From NCBI GenBank assembly GCA_945787735.1, contig CALZIQ010000002.1, positions 1 through 64,000 of the forward strand: DNA of 64,000 nt, in the 5' to 3' direction. Shown piece by piece: positions 38,706 to 47,801 of this stretch. The translations under genes were made by a program, and so were the position numbers. Every line of letters starts with the position of its first letter. Within the stretch, counting starts at the first letter, position 1. The notes below the pieces were generated by a model. It searched no databases and was not told the origin of the DNA. It saw nothing but the letters and a program-made list of their open reading frames with translations. The DNA comes from an uncultured Chromatiaceae bacterium (GTDB lineage Bacteria; Pseudomonadota; Gammaproteobacteria; Tenderiales; Tenderiaceae).

Positions 38706-39104
38706 ATGTCCAGACAAGATTCCGAAACCGACACGATCCGCCTCGACAAATGGCTCTGGGCAGCACGCTTTTTCAAGACCCGCGGACTCGCTACCCAAGC
38801 TATTAACGGCGGTCATGTCCACCTGAATGGCTCACGAGTCAAACCCTCACGCACTATCAAACTGGATGATGAGGTGCGCATCAGAAAGAGCAGTGTCGAG
38901 TTTATTATTCATGTAAGAGGCTTGTCCGATAAACGAGGCCCCGCGCCTGTGGCACAGACGCTGTATGAAGAAACCGAAACCAGCCTGGCGCAACGCGAAA
39001 ACCAGAAACAGCAGCGAAGCCTGATGGCCGATGCAGGACCAAGGCCGGACAAGCGGCCGAGCAAGCGCGACCGGCGTCATATCATCCGTTTTAGGCGCGG
39101 CTAA
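38706..39104 (+). CDS. hslR: Heat-shock protein 15 (S4-domain RNA-binding)
   Basis: Hsp15 binds stalled 50S subunits carrying nascent chains and helps recycle them. The 132-residue product begins with the S4 domain (IRLDKWLWAARFFKTRGLAT, GHVHLNGSRVKPSR) and has the Hsp15-type tail (LYEETETS, then GPRPDKRPSKRDRRHIIRFRRG). There is no clear Shine-Dalgarno, and the htpG terminator hairpin abuts the ATG. In E. coli hslR belongs to a heat-shock operon with hslO, which is absent here. Confidence 0.92.
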   Translation: MSRQDSETDTIRLDKWLWAARFFKTRGLATQAINGGHVHLNGSRVKPSRTIKLDDEVRIRKSSVEFIIHVRGLSDKRGPAPVAQTLYEETETSLAQRENQKQQRSLMADAGPRPDKRPSKRDRRHIIRFRRG

Positions 39105-39290
39105 TCCTACTTGCTCTGTCGCACTCCGGACACAGATACCCTGTACTAAAATATAGATGCCAGATACACCATTAGTCCGGCGTATGCTTACACTTGATCT
39201 TCATATGGCATGGCTTGTGTTCTATGGTTGATACAAAAATCAGTTTGTTAGCGTACAAATTAGTCCATCTCAAAAAGTTTTCTGAAAAAC

Positions 39291-39317
39291 GATTAAACCG
39301 CTTGAATCGATTAAATC
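39291..39317. repeat. Three 9-base imperfect direct repeats upstream of the HTH-receiver gene
   Basis: GATTAAACC, GCTTGAATC and GATTAAATC follow one another head-to-tail 33 bases before the start codon of the HTH-receiver gene. Regularly spaced direct repeats are the sort of site that small MerR/BldC-like DNA-binding domains can use, so an autoregulatory operator is possible. Confidence 0.35.
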
Positions 39318-39349
39318 GATGTACTACTATGTTTTCACGGGAGAGCGCT

Positions 39350-39964
39350 ATGAATCGGAACAGTCATGATCGTGCCTACATGACCCCCAACGAGGTGGCT
39401 GAGCTGCTCATGGTCTCTCCCGTTACTGTTAGACAGTGGGCTCAGAAAAAATGGATCCACGCAATCAGCACCGCAGGCGGCCATCGCCGCTTTCTTCGAC
39501 ATAATGTAGAACAGTTTGCTCGTGAACGTGGCATGGAGCTGGTCTCCGATGGACCACCACGTGTGCTAGTCGTTGACGATAATCGTTCTTTTGCACGTTA
39601 TCTAGCTGATCTCTTGGCCAACCAACCCAACCCTGTGGATACAGAAACGGCGCATGACGGTTTTGATGCTGGCCGCAAGGTTTTGCAGTTTGCGCCGGAT
39701 ATAGTGCTGCTAGATTTAAAAATGCCGGGGATGGATGGGTTTTCGGTCTGTGAGCAGTTAAAACAAGACGACGTCACCAAACATATCCGTATTATTGCTA
39801 TGACCGGTTATTACACTCCTGATAACGAAACCCGAATTCTTGAGGCAGGTGCTGAGGCTTGCCTGGCCAAGCCCTTTGATAAAAGTGTTTTGCTGGATGT
39901 GATGGGGCTTGAGCAAGTGGTTGCAGAAGAAACGATGGCAGTTGCCGGGGGGCATGTCGGTTAA
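39350..39964 (+). CDS. Response regulator with N-terminal MerR/BldC-like HTH and C-terminal receiver
   Basis: The 204-residue protein has a winged-helix DNA-binding domain of excisionase/MerR type at about residues 8-55 (YMTPNEVAELLMVSPVTVRQW, AISTAGGHRRFLRHNVEQFA). A receiver domain follows from about residue 70 (RVLVVDDNRSFARYL, phospho-Asp in DIVLLDLKMPGMDGF, Thr in IAMTGY, Lys in CLAKPFD). DNA-binding first and receiver last is the reverse of the OmpR order. GGGAG at 39339-39343 supports ATG 39350. No kinase gene is adjacent, so it is an orphan. Confidence 0.88.
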   Translation: MNRNSHDRAYMTPNEVAELLMVSPVTVRQWAQKKWIHAISTAGGHRRFLRHNVEQFARERGMELVSDGPPRVLVVDDNRSFARYLADLLANQPNPVDTETAHDGFDAGRKVLQFAPDIVLLDLKMPGMDGFSVCEQLKQDDVTKHIRIIAMTGYYTPDNETRILEAGAEACLAKPFDKSVLLDVMGLEQVVAEETMAVAGGHVG

Positions 39965-40166
39965 CTTATGTAGTAGTTCGTTCTTGTTCCGTCACACCGC
40001 TCTAACTTTTCCTTCATAAAATTTATTCCAAAAAACTTCTACAGAATGAATCAAGGCCGGATAGATTCATTAGTTGCCTGCGCTGTTTTATATTTGGGCA
40101 ATTTGAATATGAGTTCGGTATACTTTCTTTACTAAAAATAAATCCTTTAAAGTTACGGGGTTAGAG

Positions 40167-41279
40167 ATGAGCGGTTACCAGGGGATTATGGATTACCAAC
40201 ACAAAACCACAGAATGCACGGGCGTGCTGGTATGCAATTTGGGTTCGCCCGATGCACCCACGCCAGCGGCGGTGCGCCGTTACCTGGGCGAGTTTTTATG
40301 GGATCCGCGCATCATCGAAATGTCACGGCCATTGTGGTGGTTGATCCTGCACGGCATCATTCTCCGTACTCGGCCGAAAAAATCGGCACGTGCGTATAAA
40401 TCTGTTTGGACTGACGAAGGGGCGCCTCTTCTTGTGATCTCCAAACGGCAGACCGAAGCACTGCGGCGTAGCTTGGAGACACGCATTGCCGGGCCAGTGC
40501 ACGTCGAAATGGCGATGCGTTACGGCAAGCCTTCTATTGCCAGCGCCCTTAAGCGGCTGCAACAGGCCAATGCCCGTCGTATTCTGGTGTTACCGCTCTA
40601 TCCGCAATATTCCGCCACTACCACGGCCTCGATTTTCGATGCAGTGATGGATGAAATTCAAACCTGGCGCTGGTTGCCCGAGATGCGCTATGTCAATCAC
40701 TATCACGATGATAAACTTTTTATCCGCTCCTTGGCTCACAGTATTCTTGATCACTTCAAGCGCGAGGGCAAACCACAAAAGCTGATCTTTTCCTTTCACG
40801 GTATGCCCAAACGCAATCTGCTCAACGGCGACCCCTATTTCTGCGAGTGTCATAAAACGGCTCGACTGGCGGCTATACAGCTGGGTTTGACTGATGGGCA
40901 GTGGATGGTTACTTTTCAGTCGCGTTTTGGCAAGCTCGAGTGGCTCAAGCCCTACACTGACAAAACGCTTGAGCAACTGCCAAAAGACGGCGTAAAAAAG
41001 GTAGCGATAGTGTGTCCGGCCTTTTCAGCCGACTGTCTTGAAACGCTCGAGGAAATCGAGGTCGAGAACAGGGAAATCTTTCTTAAAGCGGGGGGGGAAT
41101 CCTTCGGTTATATCCCTGCCCTGAACGATCGTCAGGATCATATCGAGGCCCTGACTGAATTGGCGCTGCGTCATATGCAGGGTTGGCCGGAGCTGGATTT
41201 AGAGTGGAATGCATCACAGGCCAGCCGTGAAGCTGAGGAACGTCTCGAGCTGGCCAGGGCCAAAGGTGCTAAGTTTTAA
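40167..41279 (+). CDS. hemH: Ferrochelatase
   Basis: HemH inserts Fe2+ into protoporphyrin IX. The 370-residue product shows GVLVCNLGSPDAPTPAAVRRYL, GAPLLVISKRQ, VLPLYPQYSATTTASIFD, the catalytic-His motif IFSFHGMPKRNLLNGDPY, WMVTFQSRFGKLEWLKPYT and ICPAF-like VCPAFSADCLETLEEI. Several Cys residues (CECHK, VCPAFSADC) may reflect an Fe-S type, but this is uncertain. An alternative start at Met 8 (MDYQ) exists. It converges with lpxH, with the stops overlapping by 4 bases. Confidence 0.95.
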   Translation: MSGYQGIMDYQHKTTECTGVLVCNLGSPDAPTPAAVRRYLGEFLWDPRIIEMSRPLWWLILHGIILRTRPKKSARAYKSVWTDEGAPLLVISKRQTEALRRSLETRIAGPVHVEMAMRYGKPSIASALKRLQQANARRILVLPLYPQYSATTTASIFDAVMDEIQTWRWLPEMRYVNHYHDDKLFIRSLAHSILDHFKREGKPQKLIFSFHGMPKRNLLNGDPYFCECHKTARLAAIQLGLTDGQWMVTFQSRFGKLEWLKPYTDKTLEQLPKDGVKKVAIVCPAFSADCLETLEEIEVENREIFLKAGGESFGYIPALNDRQDHIEALTELALRHMQGWPELDLEWNASQASREAEERLELARAKGAKF

Positions 41280-42001
41280 TTTCTTTTCAGGTTGCTGAGA
41301 CGGCATCCGGCTTCATCGCAGCGAAGACTGCTGTTTTGTGAATACCAGTCGCCCAACACAATACGTTGGGCGGGTTTGCCATCAATCTCCAGCACATGCA
41401 CCGCTGGACGATGAGTGTGACCGTGAATTAGCTGGGTCACACTGTGTTTTTGCATTGCCTCAATCACTGCTTGCGCGTTTACATCCATAATCTCGACCGA
41501 TTTATTTTGGTTTCGGCTCATGCTTTCGGTTCGGTACTGACGTGCAATTTGGATGCGTTGCTCCACACTCGCGGCCAAAAATTGTTGTTGCCATGCCGGA
41601 CTGCGCAGTTGAGTGCGAAACTGAATGTATTCTTCGTCATCTGTGCAAAGACTGTCGCCGTGCATTAATAGCGTCGGTGTGCCATGCAGGTCGATGACCA
41701 CAGGGTCATCGATCAGTTGGCAGCCGGTCATCGCTTCGAACTCCTTGCCCAACAGAAAGTCGCGGTTGCCGTGCATCACATACACCGGCAGACCGCTATC
41801 GCAGAGTCGTCGCAGGGCTTCCAGCACTGTGCGATGTTCAGTTTGCACTGCGTCATCGCCGATCCAGACTTCAAACAGGTCGCCCAGAATATATAGTGCC
41901 TCGTTACCAGGAGCCTCTGTTGCCAGAAACTCTACAAATCGCTGGCAAATCTGCGGGTATTCATCACCTAGATGAATGTCGGAAATAAACAGTGTGGCCA
42001 A
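41276..42001 (-). CDS. lpxH: UDP-2,3-diacylglucosamine diphosphatase
   Basis: LpxH cleaves UDP-2,3-diacylglucosamine to lipid X in lipid A synthesis. The 241-residue calcineurin-like phosphoesterase has the metal-ligand motifs ISDIHLGDEYP (residues 6-16), LGDLFEVWIGDD, MHGNRDFLLG, LMHGDSLCTDDEEY and LIHGHTHRPAVH, in the order seen in E. coli LpxH. It starts one base before the 3' end of ppiA, suggesting the two are co-transcribed. Confidence 0.95.
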   Translation of the reverse strand: MATLFISDIHLGDEYPQICQRFVEFLATEAPGNEALYILGDLFEVWIGDDAVQTEHRTVLEALRRLCDSGLPVYVMHGNRDFLLGKEFEAMTGCQLIDDPVVIDLHGTPTLLMHGDSLCTDDEEYIQFRTQLRSPAWQQQFLAASVEQRIQIARQYRTESMSRNQNKSVEIMDVNAQAVIEAMQKHSVTQLIHGHTHRPAVHVLEIDGKPAQRIVLGDWYSQNSSLRCDEAGCRLSNLKRN

Positions 42002-42002
42002 T

Positions 42003-42614
42003 TTATTGCCCGTTGGTTTCTTCAGCGGGCTCGTTTTGGTTTTTTACGACGAGTGTAGTGGTATGGATGGTGACAGGCTCAACTGGCACATCGCGGAACA
42101 TGCCCCTGTTATCGGTAGCCACTACACGGATCTTATCGACAGTCTCCATGCCCTCGATCACCTTGCCAAACACGGCATAGCCCCAGCCGCGCAGATTGGG
42201 CGCGCTGTAATTAAGAAAATCATTGTCGACAGTGTTGATGAAAAACTGCGCTGTGGCGGAATTAGGATCCTGGGTACGTGCCATGGCGATGCTGCCACGC
42301 ACGTTTTTCAGTCCGTTATCGGCTTCATTTTTGATCGGAGCGCGGGTATCTTTCTTTTTCAGCTGTGCATCAAAACCACCGCCCTGGATCATGAAGTCAC
42401 TGATCACACGGTGAAAAATAGTGCCGTTATAAAAGCCGTCTTCGACATATTTAATGAAATTAGCCACTGTGTTGGGAGCGGCCTTGGCATCGAGCTGCAG
42501 CACGATATTGCCGTGACTGGTTTCCACTTTAACGATGGGCGCATCGGATGCGGAGGCGATCTGCACCATCAAGCTGGCGCTAAAGATCAAAATGGTGGTG
42601 ACAAACTTTTTCAT
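42003..42614 (-). CDS. ppiA: Periplasmic cyclophilin-type peptidyl-prolyl isomerase
   Basis: The 203-residue product has a signal peptide ([20 protein letters not shown], cleavage near SAS-DAP). A compact bacterial cyclophilin domain follows ([81 protein letters not shown]). The catalytic Arg is in FHRV. The signal peptide points to the periplasmic PpiA type rather than cytosolic PpiB. GGGGA precedes ATG 42614. It is divergent from cysS and followed directly by lpxH. Confidence 0.92.
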   Translation of the reverse strand: MKKFVTTILIFSASLMVQIASASDAPIVKVETSHGNIVLQLDAKAAPNTVANFIKYVEDGFYNGTIFHRVISDFMIQGGGFDAQLKKKDTRAPIKNEADNGLKNVRGSIAMARTQDPNSATAQFFINTVDNDFLNYSAPNLRGWGYAVFGKVIEGMETVDKIRVVATDNRGMFRDVPVEPVTIHTTTLVVKNQNEPAEETNGQ

Positions 42615-42794
42615 GCTGATTCCCCGTAACTCAAAACAAAGGCCCAATGATATCGGTTTGGGAGGCTGAGAAAAAGGATAAGCTTCAATTATCAGTTGCT
42701 GTTTGTGGCGAAACTTAACAAACCGGAATTTTTGCACTAGTTCCGCTAAAATGGCCGCCTGACTGAATTCGGATGCAGGTAAAGGCGCCAGGCG

Positions 42795-44180
42795 ATGTTG
42801 CAAGTATTCAATAACCTAAGCAATAAAAAGGAAGTATTTAAGCCCATCAAGCCGGGCAAAGTGGGTATGTATGTCTGCGGGATGACCGTATATGACTACT
42901 GTCACGTCGGCCATGCCCGCGTGTTGGTTGTGTTCGACATGATCGCCCGTTATTTGCGTTATTCCGGCTATGAGGTCACTTATGTGCGCAATATTACCGA
43001 TATCGATGACAAGATCATCAATCGTGCCAACGAAAACGGTGAGAGCATCGACAACCTGACGGGTCGCTTTATAGAAGCCATGCACGAGGATGCCGCGGCG
43101 CTGGGTGTTCTGCCGCCAGATCAGGAACCCAAGGCCACCACCTCCATGGATCAGATCATCGCTATGATTATCGCTTTGGTGGACAAGGGACTTGCCTACG
43201 CCGCCGACAACGGCGATGTTTATTACGATGTCAGCAAATTTGACGGTTACGGCAAGCTGTCAGGTAAAAAGATCGAAGATCTGCGTGCCGGTGAGCGTGT
43301 TGCAGTGGGTGAGGGCAAAGATGACCCGCTCGATTTTGTATTATGGAAAGCAGCTAAGCCAGATGAGCCGAGTTGGGAATCGCCCTGGGGGGCTGGGCGT
43401 CCTGGCTGGCATATCGAGTGCTCAGCCATGTCGACACACTGTCTTGGTGATCACTTCGACATCCATGGTGGCGGTCTGGATCTGCAGTTTCCCCATCACG
43501 AAAACGAGATCGCCCAGAGTGAAGGGGCGACCGGCTGTCAGTTCGTCAATTATTGGATTCACAACGGTTTTGTCCAGATAAAGGAAGAAAAGATGTCCAA
43601 GTCGCTGGGTAACTTTTTTACCTTGCGCGAAGTCTTGAAGCAATATGCCCCCGAAGTGATGCGCTATTTCATCCTGGCGAGCCACTATCGCAGCCCGCTG
43701 AATTACTCTGATCAAAACCTCGACAGTGCCAAAGCGGCATTGGAACGTTTTTACACTGCCCTGCGTGGTACGGAAGTGACTGAGGTCGCTGATGGTGGTG
43801 AATATGAGGCGCGTTTCCGCAAGGCGATGGACGATGATTTCAACACCGCCGAGGCACTTGCTGTGTTATTTGATCTTGCCAATGTCCTGAATAGAGCCAA
43901 GGCAGATGGCAATGCCGAACTAGCTGGCCAACTTGCCGGGCAATTGCAATATCTCGCTGGTGTTCTCGGCCTACTGCAGGACGATGCCGAAGCATTCCTG
44001 AAAGGCAGTGGTGTTGCTGGCGGTCTAACTGATATGGAAATTGATGGCCTAATTGAACAGCGCAACACGGCGAAAAAAGACAAAAATTGGGCCGAGGCTG
44101 ATCGCATTCGCGACGAGTTACAGGCACAAGGCATTACTCTGGAGGACGGCGCTGGCGGCACCACGTGGCGGCGAGGCTGA
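42795..44180 (+). CDS. cysS: Cysteinyl-tRNA synthetase
   Basis: CysRS charges tRNA-Cys. The 461-residue product has the zinc ligand Cys and HIGH-like motif in [16 protein letters not shown] (about residue 28-43), [45 protein letters not shown] and the KMSKS motif in [12 protein letters not shown] (about residue 265). The C-terminal helical domain is present. A strong terminator follows 20 bases after the stop codon. Confidence 0.97.
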   Translation: MLQVFNNLSNKKEVFKPIKPGKVGMYVCGMTVYDYCHVGHARVLVVFDMIARYLRYSGYEVTYVRNITDIDDKIINRANENGESIDNLTGRFIEAMHEDAAALGVLPPDQEPKATTSMDQIIAMIIALVDKGLAYAADNGDVYYDVSKFDGYGKLSGKKIEDLRAGERVAVGEGKDDPLDFVLWKAAKPDEPSWESPWGAGRPGWHIECSAMSTHCLGDHFDIHGGGLDLQFPHHENEIAQSEGATGCQFVNYWIHNGFVQIKEEKMSKSLGNFFTLREVLKQYAPEVMRYFILASHYRSPLNYSDQNLDSAKAALERFYTALRGTEVTEVADGGEYEARFRKAMDDDFNTAEALAVLFDLANVLNRAKADGNAELAGQLAGQLQYLAGVLGLLQDDAEAFLKGSGVAGGLTDMEIDGLIEQRNTAKKDKNWAEADRIRDELQAQGITLEDGAGGTTWRRG

Positions 44181-44200
44181 CAGGTAACAAAAAAATAGAT

Positions 44201-44224
44201 AAAGCCGCCTTTGGGTGGCTTTTT
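44201..44224 (+). terminator. Intrinsic terminator after cysS
   Basis: AAAGCCGCC (44201-44209) pairs with GGTGGCTTT (44214-44222) across TTTG, with one G-T pair, and runs into a T tract. It separates cysS from the glrK operon. Confidence 0.88.
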
Positions 44225-44277
44225 AAATTGCAGTGATGGCACTAAGCTTTACTGAGAAGCGTGCCGTGCAGGGAAGC

Positions 44278-45717
44278 ATGAAAATTTTCCGACCAAAATC
44301 CATCCTTCAGTTAATCCTGATTGGTTTTGCCGTAGTGGCTTTGCCTCTGATTGTTGCATTAATTTATGCCGCGGTATCGGTGGATAGGTTGGCGGCGCAG
44401 AGCCAGCAATTGATCTCAGATGCCGTCAGGGCCACGGAGGGGGGGCGCGTGCTTGTTGACCAGATCACGGAAATGGAGCGTAATCTGCGCCAGTATCAGG
44501 TGTTGGGTGATGAGAAACTGCTACATGTCTATGAGGATAATCGTGCTGTGTTTAGCGAAACGCTGACAAGTTTGAGTCTGTTGCCACTGCCTGATTCATT
44601 GCGTCATCTTTCTAATCATCTGACTGAGGAAGAGGCGGGGTTTTATGCCGGCCTTCCTGATGACCAGGCCGCGCTGAAAAAGATCAAGGTTTCCGCGTCC
44701 TTCGAGCAACTCGCCAACCAGGCGCGTCAGATCGTGGTATTGAGTCAACGTCTGATAGATGAAGAAGTGGAAAAGAGTCTGGAATCGGCCCAACAAGCTA
44801 GACGCAATCTTTTCTGGCAGGCCTCGACATTAGTCCCGGTGGTGTTGTTGTTACTGGCGTTTGTCGTAATTTTGATCAGGCAGCCCTTGCGGCGTCTAGA
44901 TGAGGCCATTCGTCGTCTGGGCGGAGGTGACTTTTCGGTTGCGTTGAAACTTGAAGGGCCGCGCGATCTCGAACAGCTGGGTGAACGTCTTGACTGGATG
45001 CGCATACGCATGATGGAAGTTGAAGAGGATAAAAAACGTTTTTTGCGCCATATCTCTCACGAACTGAAAACACCCCTGACTACGATTCGTGAAGGTTCGG
45101 AATTGTTGGTTGAAGAGATTCCCGGCATGTTGACCAAACAGCAACGTGAGATTGTTGAGTTGTTGCACCATAACGGTGTGCAATTGCAAAAACTGATAGA
45201 GGATCTACTCGATTACAATGCCGCCACACGAAACCCGGGACTGAACCTACAGCGCCTGCGCCTGGATAAGCTGGTCGATGCAGTGATTGATGAATATAAG
45301 GTTGCGGTGATGGCAAAGCGGTTGTGGTTTGAGGTTGATCTGGCCGAGGTTACTCTGGTAGCTGATGCCGAAAAGTTGCGGATTATTATGGATAATTTAC
45401 TGTCAAACGCCGTCAAGTTTTCACCCAATCAAGGAAGAATTAAAATTAAGTTGTGTCGTGATGAAATGGATGCCGTGCTTGATGTTCAGGACCAGGGGCC
45501 GGGGATATCATTTGAGCAGCGAGAGAAAATTTTCGATGCCTTCTACCAGGGTTCTGCACCCTATACTGGCCATGTTAGCGGTACAGGACTGGGGTTGTCG
45601 ATAGTTCGCGAATACCTGCATGTGCATGACGGCACGATTGAGGTTGTCAACGATGGTGGAGAGGGAGCGCATCTGCGCGTGCGACTGCCATTGCAACAGG
45701 AGTTGGAATCAGAATGA
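44278..45717 (+). CDS. glrK: GlrK (QseE)-type sensor histidine kinase
   Basis: The 479-residue membrane kinase has TM1 (SILQLILIGFAVVALPLIV), a periplasmic helical sensor of about 140 residues (AATEGGR, MERNLRQYQVLGDEKLL), and TM2 (STLVPVVLLLLAFVVILI). A HAMP-like linker, the H box RHISHELKTPLTTIREGSEL (phospho-His) and the ATPase domain (NLLSNAVKF, VQDQGPGIS, GTGLGLSIV) follow. The H box and sensor layout match E. coli GlrK. With qseG and glrR it forms the known envelope-stress system that activates sigma-54 transcription. The start is set at ATG 44278 by homology. Confidence 0.92.
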   Translation: MKIFRPKSILQLILIGFAVVALPLIVALIYAAVSVDRLAAQSQQLISDAVRATEGGRVLVDQITEMERNLRQYQVLGDEKLLHVYEDNRAVFSETLTSLSLLPLPDSLRHLSNHLTEEEAGFYAGLPDDQAALKKIKVSASFEQLANQARQIVVLSQRLIDEEVEKSLESAQQARRNLFWQASTLVPVVLLLLAFVVILIRQPLRRLDEAIRRLGGGDFSVALKLEGPRDLEQLGERLDWMRIRMMEVEEDKKRFLRHISHELKTPLTTIREGSELLVEEIPGMLTKQQREIVELLHHNGVQLQKLIEDLLDYNAATRNPGLNLQRLRLDKLVDAVIDEYKVAVMAKRLWFEVDLAEVTLVADAEKLRIIMDNLLSNAVKFSPNQGRIKIKLCRDEMDAVLDVQDQGPGISFEQREKIFDAFYQGSAPYTGHVSGTGLGLSIVREYLHVHDGTIEVVNDGGEGAHLRVRLPLQQELESE

Positions 45718-46238
45718 TGAGTCGACGACAGGGATTGTCAATTGGGTTGGTGCTGATCGCGCTGATCACTGGCGGCTGTACCAAACTGTATACTGAGTTG
45801 CCACCGCCCCCCGTGGTTGTAGCGCCTGAGCCGGTGTTAGTATTTATTCCTGAATCTGAGGGAATTCTAGATTATTTTTATGGCATTCAACACTGGCAGC
45901 TCGAGGATGTAAATTCTCACTTATCGGAATTGGAAAAGGCGTATGCTACACAGCCAGACGAGGCTTTGCGCCTGCGCTTGGCTATTGTGCTCGGTTTTGG
46001 GCGTTGCGCAGAATGTAAGCCAGCTCGGGCGATGAACTTGTTCAAGGAAGTCCGCGATACGGCGGATGATGGGGCATCTGTGGTGCTGGCGGATCTTTGT
46101 ATTGATCTGCTCGAAGCCAGGTCTAGCATCGCTGCCACAAATAAGCAGCTGGTCAAGGAACAACAAATAGTTAAGGAACTGCAGCAGAAACTGAATGCCT
46201 TAACCTTGATTGAAGAAAGTTTGCATCAGCGCGAATAA
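45714..46238 (+). CDS. qseG: QseG-like outer-membrane lipoprotein
   Basis: The 174-residue protein starts MMSRRQGLSIGLVLIALITG followed by GCTKLY, a lipobox with the lipidated Cys at about residue 22. After a Pro/Val-rich linker come helical repeats (YFYGIQHWQLEDVNSHLSEL, ALRLRLAIVLGFGR) and a C-terminal coiled coil (VKEQQIVKELQQKLNAL). Lying between glrK and glrR, it corresponds to QseG, which in E. coli binds GlrK to tune its kinase activity. The ATG overlaps the glrK stop (ATGA). Confidence 0.8.
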   Translation: MMSRRQGLSIGLVLIALITGGCTKLYTELPPPPVVVAPEPVLVFIPESEGILDYFYGIQHWQLEDVNSHLSELEKAYATQPDEALRLRLAIVLGFGRCAECKPARAMNLFKEVRDTADDGASVVLADLCIDLLEARSSIAATNKQLVKEQQIVKELQQKLNALTLIEESLHQRE

Positions 46239-46260
46239 TCAGCGCATTAAGAGGGTTTGT

Positions 46261-47610
46261 ATGAATACAGCCAGGGTAATGGTGGTTGATGATGATCAAG
46301 GGTTACTGCGTTTGATGTCCATGCGTCTCGAGGCGGCGGGTTATAAGCCGTTGCCCGCGTCCAGTGGTGAGCAGGCGCTGGCGCAATTACCGGTGCTGCG
46401 GCCGCAGGTAGTGATTACAGATTTGCGCATGGAAGGCATGGATGGCATGGCTCTATTTAGTGCGATTCATGAACGTAACCCATCTTTGCCGGTGATTATG
46501 ATGACGGCCCACGGCACTATTCCGGATGCAGTTAGCGCCACCAGCCAAGGGGTGTTTGGATTTTTGACCAAGCCACTTGATAGTAAATATCTGTTGGAGC
46601 TGGTCAAGCAGGCCGTCGCGCTGAGCGGAGAGCCTTCCCAGAATCATGAACAGGATGAAACCAGCGCCTGGTGTCGAGAGATTGTGACGCGCAGCCCGGT
46701 GATGGAAGAGCTGCTAAGCCAATCACGCATGATCGCAGCCTCTGATGTCAGTGTCTATATCCATGGTGAAAGTGGCAGCGGCAAGGAGCTTTTGGCTCGC
46801 GCCATTCACAATGCCAGTCCGCGCGCAGACAAGCCCTTTATTGCCGTTAATTGCAGCGCCATTCCGGAACAGCTGCTTGAGTCTGAGCTGTTCGGTCATC
46901 GCAAAGGTGCCTTTACCGGCGCGACGCATGATCACAAGGGGCTGTTTCAGGCGGCCCATGGCGGCACCTTGTTTCTGGATGAGATTGGCGACATGCCACC
47001 TGCCTTCCAGGCCAAACTACTCAGAGCCTTGCAGGAACACCATGTGCGTCCGGTGGGAGCGGTTGAATCCGTTGAGATAGATGTGCGCATGATCTCGGCT
47101 ACGCATCGTGATCTTGAGCGGGCGATTGAGAGCGGTGAGTTTCGTGAAGACCTCTATTATCGACTCAATGTGGTGGCGCTGGAAATGCCGTCTCTGGGCG
47201 AGCGGCGCGAAGATATTTCTCTATTGGCTAACCATTTTCTGCAAAAACTGCGCGACAAGAATAAGAAAAATGTGAAGGGTTTTGCCTCGGAGGCGATCGA
47301 GATGTTGTTGCAGGCCCCCTGGCCCGGCAATGTGCGTCAGCTTTACAACGTGGTTGAACAAGCGTTTGTATTGGCAACTACGTCTATCATCCCGGCTCCC
47401 TTGGTGCAACGTGCCTTGCGCAGCAAACGTATGGAAATCATTCCTTTCGCCGAGGCGAGACAAAACTTTGAACGTGACTACCTGACCAAGCTACTACGCA
47501 GCACCAATGGCAATGTGACCCAGGCAGCACGACTTGCGCAACGCAATCGTACAGAGTTTTATAAATTGTTGAACAAATACCATCTCGCACCTGCGCTGTT
47601 TAAGGAATAA
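46261..47610 (+). CDS. glrR: GlrR-type sigma-54-dependent response regulator
   Basis: The 449-residue protein has a receiver domain (VMVVDDDQGLLRLM, phospho-Asp in VVITDLRMEGMDGM, KPLD). An AAA+ sigma-54 activation domain follows (Walker A GESGSGKELLARAI, sigma-54 contact loop GAFTGA, Walker B GTLFLDEIGDM, R-finger region), then a Fis-type HTH at the end (NGNVTQAARLAQRNRTEFYKLL). In E. coli GlrR activates glmY and rpoE from sigma-54 promoters through TGTC-N10-GACA sites. ATG 46261 follows GAGGG. Such a site lies just after this gene. Confidence 0.94.
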   Translation: MNTARVMVVDDDQGLLRLMSMRLEAAGYKPLPASSGEQALAQLPVLRPQVVITDLRMEGMDGMALFSAIHERNPSLPVIMMTAHGTIPDAVSATSQGVFGFLTKPLDSKYLLELVKQAVALSGEPSQNHEQDETSAWCREIVTRSPVMEELLSQSRMIAASDVSVYIHGESGSGKELLARAIHNASPRADKPFIAVNCSAIPEQLLESELFGHRKGAFTGATHDHKGLFQAAHGGTLFLDEIGDMPPAFQAKLLRALQEHHVRPVGAVESVEIDVRMISATHRDLERAIESGEFREDLYYRLNVVALEMPSLGERREDISLLANHFLQKLRDKNKKNVKGFASEAIEMLLQAPWPGNVRQLYNVVEQAFVLATTSIIPAPLVQRALRSKRMEIIPFAEARQNFERDYLTKLLRSTNGNVTQAARLAQRNRTEFYKLLNKYHLAPALFKE

Positions 47611-47614
47611 ATGC

Positions 47615-47632
47615 TGTCGCTGATTGGCGACA
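47615..47632 (+). promoter_or_regulatory. Exact GlrR-type binding site (TGTC-N10-GACA)
   Basis: TGTCGCTGATTGGCGACA begins 5 bases after the glrR stop codon and fits the TGTC-N10-GACA consensus described for E. coli GlrR. It is also a 6-bp inverted repeat. A second, imperfect candidate (TGTC-N10-AACA) lies at 47682-47699. Both are upstream of the sigma-54 promoter at 47786-47801, where enhancer sites are expected. The inverted repeat could instead be an mRNA hairpin, but no T-tract follows. Confidence 0.7.
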
Positions 47633-47785
47633 CGGAAAATCATCTTCTTATCAATTGGTTATGTGTAAATCAGGGGTTTCCTGTCGTCAGAGGGCAACAG
47701 ATTAGCCCTGGTTTCCATGCTGTCTTTATGAGTCTTTTCTCTAAAGTACTTTTAACTCCCTGTTTAATAAGCACTGGCCATTCGG

Positions 47786-47801
47786 TGGCATGACTATTGC
47801 T
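47786..47801 (+). promoter_or_regulatory. Sigma-54 (RpoN) promoter
   Basis: TGGCATGACTATTGCT matches the -24/-12 consensus TGGCACG-N4-TTGCW with one mismatch and has the invariant GG-N10-GC spacing. Transcription would start near 47812. The spacing and the GlrR-type site upstream make a GlrR-controlled promoter likely. Confidence 0.75.

Noticed and set aside
47611-47640. Intrinsic terminator of glrR from the TGTCGC/GCGACA repeat
   Set aside because: No T-tract follows the hairpin. The GlrR-site reading is favoured, though a hairpin role is not excluded.
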